A DNA stretch of 64,000 nucleotides from NCBI RefSeq assembly GCF_004791165.1, contig NZ_SRUZ01000002.1, forward strand, positions 248,001-312,000. Reading direction: 5' to 3'. A model generated the notes under the pieces. It was given only the letters and a program-made list of their open reading frames with translations, ran no database searches and was not told the origin of the DNA. Each line of letters opens with the position of its first letter. Position 1 is the stretch's first letter. This document shows, one piece after another, positions 7,828 to 20,014 of the stretch. This stretch comes from Mesorhizobium sp. M8A.F.Ca.ET.218.01.1.1. Lineage in GTDB: Bacteria > Pseudomonadota > Alphaproteobacteria > Rhizobiales > Rhizobiaceae. A program made the position numbers and the translations under genes.

Positions 7828-8667
7828 ATGCGTTTCGAAGGCACGGCGGCCTATGTCGCCGACAAGGATCTGATGGTGGCGGTCAACGCGGCGATCGCGC
7901 TGGAACGGCCGCTGCTGGTCAAGGGCGAGCCCGGCACCGGCAAGACCGAACTAGCCCGCCAGGTGGCGGCGGCACTCGGCCTCGACCTCATCGAATGGCA
8001 TGTCAAATCGACGACACGGGCGCAGCAAGGTCTCTACGAATACGATGCCGTGTCGCGGCTGCGCGACAGCCAGCTCGGCGATGTCAGGTTCAATGACATC
8101 AAGAACTACATCAAGCGCGGCAAGCTCTGGCAGGCGTTCGCGGCTGGCAAGAAGGTCGTGCTCCTCATCGACGAGATCGACAAGGCCGACATCGAATTCC
8201 CCAACGATCTCCTGCAGGAACTCGATCGGATGGAGTTCTTCGTCTACGAGACCGGCGAGACCATCCGCGCCGCCGTCCGCCCGATCGTCATCATCACCTC
8301 CAACAACGAGAAGGAACTGCCGGACGCCTTCCTGCGCCGCTGCTTCTTCCATTATATCCGCTTTCCCGACGTCGATACGCTGCACCGGATCGTCGATGTC
8401 CATTATCCCGGCATCAAGCAGAACCTGGTGCGCGCGGCCCTCACCCAGTTCTACGAAATTCGCGACGTGCCGGGCTTGAAGAAGAAGCCGTCAACCTCCG
8501 AGGCATTGGACTGGATCCGCCTGCTGGTCGCCGATGACATCGCGCCCGAGGATTTGCGCGCCGACGCCAAGAACGCGCTGCCCAAGCTGCACGGTGCCCT
8601 GCTGAAGAACGAACAGGATGTGCATCTGTTCGAGCGGCTGGCCTTCATGGCCAGGCGGCAGCAATAG
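7828..8667 (+). CDS. MoxR-family AAA+ ATPase
   Basis: 279 residues. Walker A is GEPGTGKTELA near residue 33, Walker B is VVLLIDEIDKAD near 112, followed by sensor 1 (PIVIITSNNEKELPDAFLRRC). AAGGAG (7817-7822) precedes ATG 7828. MoxR ATPases act with VWA-domain partners as chaperones inserting metals or maturing enzymes; the partner here is the VWA/CoxE-like gene at 9209, with a GNAT gene in between. This CbbQ/NorQ-like branch often occurs without the target enzyme nearby, as here. The client protein is unknown. Confidence 0.9.
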   Translation: MRFEGTAAYVADKDLMVAVNAAIALERPLLVKGEPGTGKTELARQVAAALGLDLIEWHVKSTTRAQQGLYEYDAVSRLRDSQLGDVRFNDIKNYIKRGKLWQAFAAGKKVVLLIDEIDKADIEFPNDLLQELDRMEFFVYETGETIRAAVRPIVIITSNNEKELPDAFLRRCFFHYIRFPDVDTLHRIVDVHYPGIKQNLVRAALTQFYEIRDVPGLKKKPSTSEALDWIRLLVADDIAPEDLRADAKNALPKLHGALLKNEQDVHLFERLAFMARRQQ

Positions 8668-8759
8668 CAAGGCAGCAATAGCACTTTCCCCTGATGTGGA
8701 CCGTTGCCGCCGGCCGCAGAGCACGTCAGCATCGGCCAGAACCCTTCGGAGGAGATGAA

Positions 8760-9206
8760 ATGTCTGAGATTGTTGTCCGCCCGCTCGCGCAATCCGACCA
8801 CGCCGACTGGCGCCGCTTGTGGACCGACTATCTGACCTTCTATGAAACCAAGCTGCCGGAAGAGGTCTACGCGATCACCTGGAAGCGGCTGTTCACGACA
8901 GGCGAATTCGAGCCGAAGGGTTTTATCGCTACCCTCGACGGCAAGGCCGTCGGCCTCACCCACTACCTCTATCACCGCTCCGGCTGGTCGGAGAAAAACA
9001 ATTGCTACCTGCAGGACCTGTTCGCCGACCCGGATGTGCGCGGCAAGGGCATCGGTGCGGCCCTCATCGAAGCCGTGAAGCAGGAGGCCGGCAAGATCGG
9101 GGTGAAAAACGTCTACTGGATGACGCACGAGACCAACGCCACCGCGCGCAAGCTCTACGACCACGTCGCGCGCAGGACCGGCTTTATCGAGTATGATCTG
9201 TTGTAG
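8760..9206 (+). CDS. GNAT-family N-acetyltransferase
   Basis: 148 residues. The acetyl-CoA loop is YLQDLFADPDVRGKGIGAAL (motif A, R/QxxGxG/A near residue 95), followed by WMTHETNATARKLYDHVAR (motif B). ATG at 8760-8762 has GGAGG just upstream (8749-8753). It sits between the MoxR ATPase and the VWA gene, 2 bases before the latter, so the three genes are probably one transcript. The acceptor is unknown; the position suggests, but does not prove, a link to the MoxR/VWA pair. Confidence 0.88.
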   Translation: MSEIVVRPLAQSDHADWRRLWTDYLTFYETKLPEEVYAITWKRLFTTGEFEPKGFIATLDGKAVGLTHYLYHRSGWSEKNNCYLQDLFADPDVRGKGIGAALIEAVKQEAGKIGVKNVYWMTHETNATARKLYDHVARRTGFIEYDLL

Positions 9207-9208
9207 TC

Positions 9209-10399
9209 ATGTTCATCCCCTTCTTCCTTGAACTGAAGGCAGCGCGCGTTCCCGTTTCGCTCAGGGAATACCTCTCTCTGCTCGAAGGGCTGGAAGCCGG
9301 GCTTGTCGATTATGACGTCGAGGGTTTTTACTATCTCGCCCGCGCCGCTTTGGTGAAGGACGAGCGCCATATCGACCGCTTCGACCAGGTGTTCGCGCAT
9401 GTCTTCAAGGGCATCGAGGCGCTCGGCGGCCCGGATGCCGTCGACGTCGCCGATATTCCCGAGGAATGGCTGCGCCGGCTCGCCGATAAGCACCTGACCG
9501 AGGAGGAGAAAAGACTGGTCGAGGCGCTTGGCGGCTTCGACAGGCTGATGGAGACGCTGAAGCAGCGGCTCAAGGAACAGAAGGGCCGCCACCAGGGCGG
9601 CTCGAAATGGATCGGCACGGGCGGCACCTCGCCCTTCGGCGCCTATGGCTACAACCCCGAAGGCGTGCGCATCGGGCAAGCTGAAAGCCGCAACCGGCGC
9701 GCGGTAAAAGTCTGGGACAAGCGCGAATTCAGGAATTTCGACGATGCCGTCGAACTCGGCACCCGCAACATCAAGATCGCGCTGAAGCGTCTGCGCCGCT
9801 GGGTGCGCGAAGGCGCCGAGGAAGAGTTCGACCTGCCCGGCACCATCCACGCCACCGCCGAGCACGGCTATCTCGACGTCCGGACACGGCCCGAGCGCCG
9901 CAATGCGGTGAAGCTCCTGATGTTCTTCGATGTCGGCGGCTCGATGGACGATCATATCAAGAGCGTCGAGGAGCTGTTTTCGGCGGCTCGCGCCGAATTC
10001 CGCCAGCTCGAATATTTCTATTTCCACAACTGCCTCTACGAAGGCGTGTGGAAGGACAATCGCCGCCGCCATTCCGAGGTGATTCCGACGTTTGACCTCA
10101 TCCACAAATATGGCCCCGACTATAAGGTCATCGTCGTCGGCGATGCCTCGATGAGCCCTTACGAGATCGCCCATCCCGGCGGCTCGGTGGAACACTGGAA
10201 CCCCGAGGCCGGAGCCGTTTGGCTCGGCCGGCTCCTGCAGCAATGGCCGAACGCGGTGTGGCTGAATCCGGAGAGTGAAAGGAATTGGGGCTTTACGCAT
10301 TCCATCGCCATGATTCGCGACATCTTTGGCGGCCGCATGTTCCCGCTGACACTGGCCGGATTGGAAGGCGCGACGAAGCAGCTTTCCAGAAAGCATTAG
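9209..10399 (+). CDS. VWA-domain protein (CoxE-like), MoxR partner
   Basis: 396 residues. The N-terminal half is a helical region of the CoxE/YehP type (VPVSLREYLSLLEGLEAGL). The C-terminal von Willebrand A domain begins KLLMFFDVGGSMDDH near residue 234: the metal-binding DxSxS motif appears as DVGGS, with Gly at the first Ser. The segment FYFHNCLYEGVWKDN and VVGDASMSPYEI follow. It would act with the MoxR ATPase encoded two genes upstream in a metallochaperone or protein-maturation role. Gene end at 10399 is followed by a palindromic repeat. Confidence 0.88.
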   Translation: MFIPFFLELKAARVPVSLREYLSLLEGLEAGLVDYDVEGFYYLARAALVKDERHIDRFDQVFAHVFKGIEALGGPDAVDVADIPEEWLRRLADKHLTEEEKRLVEALGGFDRLMETLKQRLKEQKGRHQGGSKWIGTGGTSPFGAYGYNPEGVRIGQAESRNRRAVKVWDKREFRNFDDAVELGTRNIKIALKRLRRWVREGAEEEFDLPGTIHATAEHGYLDVRTRPERRNAVKLLMFFDVGGSMDDHIKSVEELFSAARAEFRQLEYFYFHNCLYEGVWKDNRRRHSEVIPTFDLIHKYGPDYKVIVVGDASMSPYEIAHPGGSVEHWNPEAGAVWLGRLLQQWPNAVWLNPESERNWGFTHSIAMIRDIFGGRMFPLTLAGLEGATKQLSRKH

Positions 10400-10426
10400 T
10401 TGTCGGAGATACAGGACAAGGTTGGC

Positions 10427-10602
10427 GCTGCCCCTCATCGCCCTGCCGGGCACTTCTCCCGTATAGTGACGGGGAGAAGGAAGCTGGCCGTGGCCTCGAT
10501 GCCCATCTTGCAATGCCGGCGATTGGCGAAACCGGCGACGGGAGCACCCCTCTCCCCGTCACTGTACGGGGAGAGGATGCCGGCAGGCAGGTGAGGGGCA
10601 GC
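10427..10602. repeat. Palindromic intergenic repeat (rhizobial type)
   Basis: Outer arms GCTGCCCCTCATC (10427-10439) and GTGAGGGGCAGC (10591-10602) are inverted. Inside, TAGTGACGGGGAGAAG and CTCTCCCCGTCACTGTACG form a second inverted pair. The same architecture (CCCCTCAT...CTCCCC...GGGGAGA...ATGAGGGG) recurs at 25182-25303, so this is a dispersed family. It fills most of the gap between the VWA gene and msrB. A folded RNA end or a processing site are possible roles. Confidence 0.75.
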
Positions 10603-10733
10603 ACAGACGCCGAAAGCTAGCAAGCGATTCGACCTTACAATGCCAGGCACTGGGCAGGTCTGTAACAAATGCCTATGTTGGGGCGAATATCCGGTTGCAA
10701 CCAAGAACGAGCCGACAAGGCTGAGGAGATCAA

Positions 10734-11138
10734 ATGGACACCCACACCTACCCCGTCACCCGCACCGATGCCGAATGGCGCGCCCGGCTGACGCCGGAGC
10801 AATATGCGGTCATGCGCAACCACGGCACCGAGCGGCCGGGAAGCTGCGCCCTGCTCTATGAGAAGCGTGCCGGCACTTTTTCCTGCGTCGGCTGCGACCA
10901 GCCGCTGTTCCAATCCACGCTGAAGTTCGAAAGCGGCACCGGCTGGCCGAGCTTCAACGATCCCGTTCCGGGCTCGGTCGAGAACACCGTTGACCGCAGC
11001 TACGGCATGGTCCGTACCGAGTGCCACTGCTCTCGTTGCGGCAGCCATCTCGGCCATGTCTTCGAGGACGGCCCGCCGCCGACCGGCCTGCGCTACTGCA
11101 TCAACGGCGTGGCGCTGAAATTCGAGCCGGCGGCCTGA
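10734..11138 (+). CDS. msrB: Peptide-methionine (R)-S-oxide reductase
   Basis: 134 residues. Zinc-site cysteines C51-x2-C54 (CVGC) and C99-x2-C102 (CSRC) are present; the catalytic cysteine is C122 in [23 protein letters not shown] and [12 protein letters not shown] are the other invariant MsrB motifs. It reduces the R-epimer of methionine sulfoxide in proteins with thioredoxin as donor. GAGGAG lies before ATG 10734. A strong terminator follows 23 bases after the stop, so it is probably monocistronic. No Sec-type signal peptide is seen, so it is cytoplasmic. Confidence 0.96.
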   Translation: MDTHTYPVTRTDAEWRARLTPEQYAVMRNHGTERPGSCALLYEKRAGTFSCVGCDQPLFQSTLKFESGTGWPSFNDPVPGSVENTVDRSYGMVRTECHCSRCGSHLGHVFEDGPPPTGLRYCINGVALKFEPAA

Positions 11139-11160
11139 CCTGTCCCGGATATGACCTCGC

Positions 11161-11186
11161 AAAGGGCGGCTTCGGCCGCCCTTTTT
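11161..11186 (+). terminator. Rho-independent terminator of msrB
   Basis: AAAGGGCGGC-TTCG-GCCGCCCTTTTT: a 9-bp stem with a UUCG-type loop and T-run, 23 bases after the msrB stop. Confidence 0.9.
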
Positions 11187-11220
11187 CGTATGGAGCAATT
11201 CCAGGAAAGTGGGACGCGGC

Positions 11221-11517
11221 TCAGGCGACTGCCGTCGCAATCAACCAAAGCGCCGAGCCAAGCATCATCAGTTGAGCCTTGAAGCCACCGGCCTTCTCGG
11301 CCGCGCGCCAGACCGCAATGGTCAGGAAGATGTTGTAGGGCACAGGCAGGAAATGCACCATCAGCACCAGCCAGAGCGGCAGTTTCAGCCCGAGCAGGAC
11401 AAGCGCCAGCGCCGACGAGGCGACGCTGATCAAGGTGCCGACAAGCAGCGTGTCGCGCCAGAACAGGCGGCCGAGCGGCGCTTCGCCTCTCCAGCGCGTA
11501 CGGAAAAAGTCCGTCAT
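11221..11517 (-). CDS. Small integral membrane protein, unknown function
   Basis: 98 residues with three hydrophobic segments (about 24-46, 48-70 and 78-97) after a short basic N-terminus MTDFFRTRWRGEAP. The strongly apolar composition argues for an inner-membrane protein. It follows the 146-residue gene at 11528 by 10 bases on the same strand, so they are probably cotranscribed. I do not recognise a family. Confidence 0.7.
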   Translation of the reverse strand: MTDFFRTRWRGEAPLGRLFWRDTLLVGTLISVASSALALVLLGLKLPLWLVLMVHFLPVPYNIFLTIAVWRAAEKAGGFKAQLMMLGSALWLIATAVA

Positions 11518-11527
11518 GACCGGCGAC

Positions 11528-11968
11528 CTATCTCTGCCCCAGAACGTCGGTCACGGCTTCCTCGAAGCGTGAGCATTCCCTCACCAGCCAGTCGGTCATG
11601 GCCGGCCAATTGTCCTCGGAGTAGCAGTTCACCCGCCACATTGAGTTGATGCCGAGCCCCTCACAGCTCTGTTCGGGTTTGAGCTTCAGCCTGGCCTCGA
11701 TCGCCGGTTGAAACGGTTTCAGCCGCGACCACGAGTCCGTGGCGCCGAACTTCTCGTTGCGCCCGAAGAAGACGCCGACATGGTTCTGCGCCGGCGCGAC
11801 ATACATGGAAAGCACCAGTGCGAAGTCGGGCAGCCCGCGCTGCCAGAACCAGGGTCCGCGCCGCGCCAGCCGGGCTCTTTCTTCCGGATGCCGTTCGGCG
11901 AACAGCGACCAGAAGCCGCGATGGCGGAATTCCGAGGCGCGACGGCCGCCGAAGTCGAATTCGCTCAT
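11528..11968 (-). CDS. Hypothetical protein, possibly DUF4268-like
   Basis: 146 residues, soluble, rich in aromatic residues: FRHRGFWSLFAERHPEERAR, QNHVGVFFGRNEKFGA, and a C-terminal helix WPAMTDWLVRECSRFEEAV. The combination of 'FW..f...hPe' and 'vgVff..n' recalls DUF4268 nuclease-associated proteins, but the match is weak and by eye. Start MSEFDFGG at 11968. Upstream of the small membrane gene in a probable two-gene operon. Function unknown. Confidence 0.6.
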   Translation of the reverse strand: MSEFDFGGRRASEFRHRGFWSLFAERHPEERARLARRGPWFWQRGLPDFALVLSMYVAPAQNHVGVFFGRNEKFGATDSWSRLKPFQPAIEARLKLKPEQSCEGLGINSMWRVNCYSEDNWPAMTDWLVRECSRFEEAVTDVLGQR

Positions 11969-12016
11969 GGTTCGAACCGTATCTCCGGCAACCGCATCGG
12001 GCGCCGGCCGCGAGCC

Positions 12017-12277
12017 TTACTCCATGCCGAGCGCGGCCATGTAGAGATCGAGGATGGCGTCCTCTTCCTGGCGTTCGGCCTGGTCCTTCTTGCGCAGCCG
12101 GATGATGGTGCGGATTGCCTTGGTGTCGAAGCCGGTGCCCTTGGCCTCGGCGAAGACTTCCTTGATGTCGTCGGCGATCGTCTTCTTTTCTTCCTCGAGC
12201 CGCTCGATGCGCTCGATCAAGGCACGCAGCTGGCCGGCGGCAACAGTCTGGCTGGTCTCGGTGATATCGTCGGCCAT
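12017..12277 (-). CDS. gapR: GapR-type nucleoid-associated protein (DUF2312)
   Basis: 86 residues: [40 protein letters not shown] and [20 protein letters not shown] follow the DUF2312 family, named GapR in Caulobacter, which clamps overtwisted AT-rich DNA ahead of forks and transcription. ATG 12277 has GGAG 6-9 bases upstream on the minus strand; an in-frame upstream extension lacks family similarity. Length is normal, about 85-90 residues. Monocistronic; AT-rich leader with two unrelated genes either side. Confidence 0.93.
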   Translation of the reverse strand: MADDITETSQTVAAGQLRALIERIERLEEEKKTIADDIKEVFAEAKGTGFDTKAIRTIIRLRKKDQAERQEEDAILDLYMAALGME

Positions 12278-12438
12278 GTTTTTCTCCAAAGGAACGGTCC
12301 TGCCCCGCGACTCGGGAAGCAGCGGCGGCAAATTTGAGCCGGTTCGATGCCCGACCACGGGCGGCGGGTCAAGCTGTTATCGATGAAGGAACCGAGGCTG
12401 CCGCCATGATGCGGACAGCCACGCGGCCAGGGCGCAGA

Positions 12439-15897
<3,459 letters not shown>

Positions 15898-16131
15898 GGA
15901 CTGGGCTCCAGCAGCGGAAGGGACGGGAAATCGGGGCAATGATTAGCGTGAAAATGCTGCAGTGCAAACAAAATCGACGTTGGTTTAAACCGATTTAAAT
16001 CAATTATTCGGCCAACACTCGCATGCATTCGTCCGTATGGGCGGAACAATGGCGACAATTTCGATCCTGGATGCGATCTTCCCGGCTGGCTAAGGAACGC
16101 TGGCAGGGGTGTCACGGCGCCAGCGGGCATC

Positions 16132-16163
16132 AAAGAAAATGCCCGGCGCGAGGCGCCGGGCAT
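16132..16163 (-). terminator. Terminator after livJ
   Basis: On the minus strand ATGCCCGGCGCCTCGCGCCG continues into GGGCAT and TTTTCTTT: a long GC-rich stem ending in a T-rich run 25 bases past the livJ stop. Confidence 0.85.
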
Positions 16164-16187
16164 CGTTTGGTTTCGGATCCGAATGAA

Positions 16188-17306
16188 TTACGACTTCGGG
16201 AACCAGGAATACTTGCCGTCGTCCTTCTTCTTCCATTCGTACATGATGTAGCCCGGCAGCTTCGGATCGCCCTTGGCGTCATAGGCGAGATCGCCCAGGA
16301 CGGTCGGGAACGGGCCGTTTTCATGCATCGCCTTGGCGACGGCCTGCGGATCGTTCGTCTTGGCGGCGGCAGCTGCCTCGGCGACCACCTGCACGGCGGC
16401 GTAGGCGTAGAGCGTGTAGGCTTCCGGCTCGAAACCCTGCGCGCGGAACTTCTCGACGAGCTCCTTGTTGGCCGGGATCAGGCGCGGGTCGGGGCCGAAC
16501 GTGTTGAGCGTGCCGGCGACGGCGTCGCCCGCGATCGCGGCGAGTTCGTCCGTCACGATGCCGTCGCCCGACATCATCGGTGCCTTGAGGCCCTGGTCCG
16601 CGGATTGACGGATGATCAGGCCGGCTTCGGTGTGCAGGCCTCCCCAGTAGATCAGGGTGACGCCGGCTTCCTTCATCTTGGCGATCAGCGCCGAGAAGTC
16701 CTTGTCGCCGACATTGACGCCTTCATACATCACTTCCTTGATGCCCGCGGCGTTCATCGCCTTCTTGGTTTCGTCCGCGAGGCCCTGGCCATAAGGGGTC
16801 TTGTCATGGATCACGGCGACTTTGGCATCCTTGAAGTTCGCGGCGATGTAGCCGCCGGCGATGCTGCCCTGCTGGTCGTCGCGTCCGCAGGTACGGAACA
16901 CATTCCACAGGCCGCGCTCGGTGAACTTCGGGTTGGTTGCGGCCGGCGTGATTTCGACGATGTTGTTTTCGGCGTAGACTTCGGAGGCCGGGATCGACAC
17001 GCCGGAGTTGAAGTGGCCGATCACAAACTTGACGCCGTCGCCGACGAACTTGTTGGCGACCGAGATGCCCTGCTTCGGGTCGGAGACGTCGTCGCCGATT
17101 TCGAGCTTGATCTGCTCGCCGTTGATTCCGCCCTTGGCATTGATCTCGGCGACCGCCGCTTCCGCGCCCTTCTGCAGCTGCGCGCCGAAGGCCGCGTTCG
17201 GACCGGTGATCGGTCCGGCGACGGCGAACATTACATCAGCCCACGCGTTGCCGCCGAACGCGACGAGCGCGGTCAGGGCCACGGCGGACAAAAGTGACTT
17301 TTTCAT
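16188..17306 (-). CDS. livJ: Branched-chain amino acid ABC transporter, periplasmic binding protein
   Basis: 372 residues. A signal peptide ([20 protein letters not shown], cleavage after AWA) precedes the type I periplasmic binding fold: [40 protein letters not shown], and [17 protein letters not shown]. It captures Leu/Ile/Val or related amino acids for the LivHMGF complex encoded upstream. It is the last gene of the liv cluster on this strand with its own 5' gap (17307-17443) and a downstream terminator, so it probably also has its own promoter to give higher dosage than the membrane parts. Confidence 0.93.
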   Translation of the reverse strand: MKKSLLSAVALTALVAFGGNAWADVMFAVAGPITGPNAAFGAQLQKGAEAAVAEINAKGGINGEQIKLEIGDDVSDPKQGISVANKFVGDGVKFVIGHFNSGVSIPASEVYAENNIVEITPAATNPKFTERGLWNVFRTCGRDDQQGSIAGGYIAANFKDAKVAVIHDKTPYGQGLADETKKAMNAAGIKEVMYEGVNVGDKDFSALIAKMKEAGVTLIYWGGLHTEAGLIIRQSADQGLKAPMMSGDGIVTDELAAIAGDAVAGTLNTFGPDPRLIPANKELVEKFRAQGFEPEAYTLYAYAAVQVVAEAAAAAKTNDPQAVAKAMHENGPFPTVLGDLAYDAKGDPKLPGYIMYEWKKKDDGKYSWFPKS

Positions 17307-17443
17307 TTAAACGCTCCCATTAACGGAGTGGGCGTGGATGAAGCTTTCATGCGATGCCCACCCTTATCGCAGAAAGCATAGTTTGCCGATTTTCAGGCAC
17401 TTGTCACGCCGATTCATCCCTGACGCGGCGTTAATGATGACCG

Positions 17444-17791
17444 TCAACCTTTCGGTTTCCAGCTCAAGATTGAAGCTCTTTCGTAGAGCCAATTATACTG
17501 TGTGACCATCTGGTGGGTTCGTGTGTATTGATAGCCGACAAAGCCCAGTATCATCAGCACGACTGTGTCGACGATATAGTAATGCAGCGAGAACATCGTA
17601 CCGTCGAACAGCGCGTGATGGATGAAGCGGATGCCGATGCCGAGCCCGAGCAGATAGGCAAACAGCTGGATGAAGCTGCGCCATGTCTGGGCGCTGGCCT
17701 TGCCGGTCATCCATGCCGCCCATCCGCCGAGCAGGCAGGTGACGAAGAAGAACTGCCAGATCGACGGTTCCTCGTAGAGAATGCCTTGCAT
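17444..17791 (-). CDS. DUF6867-type small membrane protein in the liv operon
   Basis: 115 residues with about three transmembrane helices (about 13-30, 40-58 and 68-90) and a polar C-terminus ending SWKPKG. The sequence YTRTHQMVTQYNWLYERASI is conserved in rhizobial homologues found between livF and livJ. It starts 16 bases after livF. Constant placement suggests an accessory of the transporter, but no function has been shown. I recognise it by context more than by domain. Confidence 0.75.
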   Translation of the reverse strand: MQGILYEEPSIWQFFFVTCLLGGWAAWMTGKASAQTWRSFIQLFAYLLGLGIGIRFIHHALFDGTMFSLHYYIVDTVVLMILGFVGYQYTRTHQMVTQYNWLYERASILSWKPKG

Positions 17792-17807
17792 GGGAAGTCT
17801 CCTGAAC

Positions 17808-18536
17808 TCAGTGATGTCCGCCTTCGAGATAGGCGGCGCGCACTTCCGGATTGGCGAGCAGCTCCTTGCCGGTGCCGCTCATCGTCACATTGCCGTTGAC
17901 CATGACATAGCCGCGCGTGGCGAGCTTGAGCGCGCCGAACGCGTTCTGCTCGACCAGGAACACGGTCAGCCCCTGGGTGCGGTTCAATTCGCGGATGGCA
18001 TCGAAGATCTGCTTGACGATCAGCGGCGCCAGGCCCAGCGACGGCTCGTCGAGCAGCAGCAGTTTCGGCCGCGCCATCAATGCGCGTCCGATCGACAGCA
18101 TCTGCTGTTCGCCGCCCGACAAGGTGCCGCCACGCTGGGCGATCCGCTCCTTCAGTCTGGGGAACAGCGTGAACACCTTCTCGACGTCCTCGCCGTAATA
18201 TTTGAGGTTGTCGAGGCTGGCGCCCATCTGCAGGTTTTCCATCACCGTCATGCGCGGGAAGATGCGCCGGCCCTCGGGTGACTGGGCAATGCGCATTCGT
18301 GCGATTTCGTGCGTCGGCAGCTGGGTGATATCGGTCCCGGCGAAGGTGATGGTGCCGGTGCGGGCGCGTGGGGCCCCGAAGATGGTCATCATCAGCGTCG
18401 ACTTGCCGGCGCCGTTGGCGCCGATCAGCGCCACGATCTCCCCTTGCTTGACGGTGACATTGACGCCGTTCAGCGCCCGGATGTTGCCGTAGTAGGTCTC
18501 CACGCCCTTGATATCGAGCAGCGTTGTCGTGGCCAT
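17808..18536 (-). CDS. livF: Branched-chain amino acid ABC transporter ATPase
   Basis: 242 residues. Walker A GANGAGKSTLMM near residue 38, ABC signature LSGGEQQMLSIGRALM, Walker B LLLLDEPSLGLAP, and the H-loop replaced in VFLVEQNAF as usual for LivF. ATG 18536 overlaps the TGA of livG by one base (TGATG), so translation is coupled. Pairs with LivG as the second nucleotide-binding subunit that powers LivH/LivM import. Confidence 0.95.
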   Translation of the reverse strand: MATTTLLDIKGVETYYGNIRALNGVNVTVKQGEIVALIGANGAGKSTLMMTIFGAPRARTGTITFAGTDITQLPTHEIARMRIAQSPEGRRIFPRMTVMENLQMGASLDNLKYYGEDVEKVFTLFPRLKERIAQRGGTLSGGEQQMLSIGRALMARPKLLLLDEPSLGLAPLIVKQIFDAIRELNRTQGLTVFLVEQNAFGALKLATRGYVMVNGNVTMSGTGKELLANPEVRAAYLEGGHH

Positions 18537-20014
18537 CACTTGCCCCCTCCACGCTTGCCCTGAACGGGCTTGCCTGTGCTCGCGGCCTTGCCGGAAGCAT
18601 GACTCGTCGCCACCTTGCCCGCATCGACGCGGCGCGAGAATTCCGTATCCTTGCCCTGACCGAGCAGCTTCGCCTGCTTGACCCACTCCTCGCGCGCGAT
18701 GCGCCCGTCAAAGTCGAGATAGGCCTCGACCGCCTCGACGTCGGCCTTCTTCCAGGCGCCGATCTGGTCGAAGTGGAAGATGCCGTGTTCGTTGAGCTTC
18801 TTCTCGTTGACCGTACCGATGCCCTTGATGCGGGTCAGATTGTCGGCCTTGCCGCCACGGGGGGCAGCGAGGCGGTTCGAAACACCTTCGGCCTTCGTGG
18901 CAGGCGCCTTTGCGGCCGTTTTCCTTGGCGCCGCCTTCTTCGCGGCGGACTTGGCCGGCGTCGGGGTCGGCGCGACAGGCCTGCTTGCCACGGTGGCGGC
19001 GCGGGCGTCGACCTGCGCTGCCTTCGAGGCGCCTTTCGACACGGTCACCCGTTCGCCTTCGCTATGGCCGACGGTGTCGCTCACCGGCCCGGCCAGATAC
19101 GACGCCGATGTCCCCGGGCCATGCGTGGAGTCGGGGCCGATATCGAGCTGTTCGATGACGTCCTCGTCGCCGACTTCGGTGAGCACGGTCTCGACCTCCT
19201 CGTCATCGACGCCGAGATAGGCGGCGATGACGCGCGGATCGGTGCGCACCGACTGCGGATTGCCGTCGGAGATCTTGCGGCCATATTCCAGCACCACGAC
19301 GTGGTCGGAAATCTGCATGACCACGGACATGTCGTGCTCGATCAAGAGGATCGAGGTGCCGGTCGTATGCTTGATTCCCATCAGCAGTTCGTTGAGAGCC
19401 GCCGATTCCTTCGGGTTGAGGCCGGCCGCCGGTTCGTCGAGGCACAGCAGCTCAGGACCGGTGCACATGGCGCGCGCGATTTCGAGCCGCCGCTGCGCGC
19501 CATAGGGCAAGTCGCCTGCCGGATCGTCGGCACGATCGACGAGATCGGCCTTCTCCAGCCAGTGCTTGGCAAGCTCTACCGATTCGGCCGAGGCCTTGCG
19601 GTAACCGCTGAAGCCGAACAGGCCCAGGATCGTATAGCCCGAAGCCTTCATCAGCTTGTTGTGCTGGGCGACAAGCAGGTTCTCCAGCAGCGTCATGCCC
19701 GAGAACAGGCGGATGTTCTGGAAGGTGCGCGCCACCTTGGCTCGCGCCGGGATCTCGTGGTTGGGCAGCCGTTCCAGCAGGTAGCTGGAACCGTCGGCCC
19801 GGTTGAGCGTGATCATGCCTTCCGACGGTTTGTAGAAGCCGGTGATGCAATTGAACACCGTGGTCTTGCCGGCGCCGTTGGGACCGATCAGCGCGGTGAT
19901 TTCGCCGCGCCTGGCGGTGAAGGACAGGTCGCCGATGGCGACCAGACCGCCGAACTTCATCGACAGATGCTCGACCTGCAGGATGGCGTCGTTCATTTGC
20001 GTGGTCGCATTCAT
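18536..20014 (-). CDS. livG: Branched-chain amino acid ABC ATPase with long C-terminal extension
   Basis: 492 residues against about 255-290 for ordinary LivG. Residues 1-260 are the ATPase: Walker A GPNGAGKTTVFN, signature LPYGAQRRLEIARAM, Walker B LLCLDEPAAGLNP, H-loop ILLIEHDMSVV. After residue 260 come an acidic linker (VETVLTEVGDEDVIEQL), an Ala/Lys/Pro-rich tract (about 330-385), and a helix-hairpin-helix-like module from about 388: LTRIKGIGTVNEKKLNEHGI through IAREEWVKQAKLLG. The same module ends bL21 at 53735. No frameshift separates ATPase and tail. The stop overlaps the livF start. Confidence 0.95.
   Translation of the reverse strand: MNATTQMNDAILQVEHLSMKFGGLVAIGDLSFTARRGEITALIGPNGAGKTTVFNCITGFYKPSEGMITLNRADGSSYLLERLPNHEIPARAKVARTFQNIRLFSGMTLLENLLVAQHNKLMKASGYTILGLFGFSGYRKASAESVELAKHWLEKADLVDRADDPAGDLPYGAQRRLEIARAMCTGPELLCLDEPAAGLNPKESAALNELLMGIKHTTGTSILLIEHDMSVVMQISDHVVVLEYGRKISDGNPQSVRTDPRVIAAYLGVDDEEVETVLTEVGDEDVIEQLDIGPDSTHGPGTSASYLAGPVSDTVGHSEGERVTVSKGASKAAQVDARAATVASRPVAPTPTPAKSAAKKAAPRKTAAKAPATKAEGVSNRLAAPRGGKADNLTRIKGIGTVNEKKLNEHGIFHFDQIGAWKKADVEAVEAYLDFDGRIAREEWVKQAKLLGQGKDTEFSRRVDAGKVATSHASGKAASTGKPVQGKRGGGK

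Noticed and set aside
7569-7844. Frames across the 6S region
   Set aside because: Overlap a structured RNA with its own promoter; no protein family similarity.
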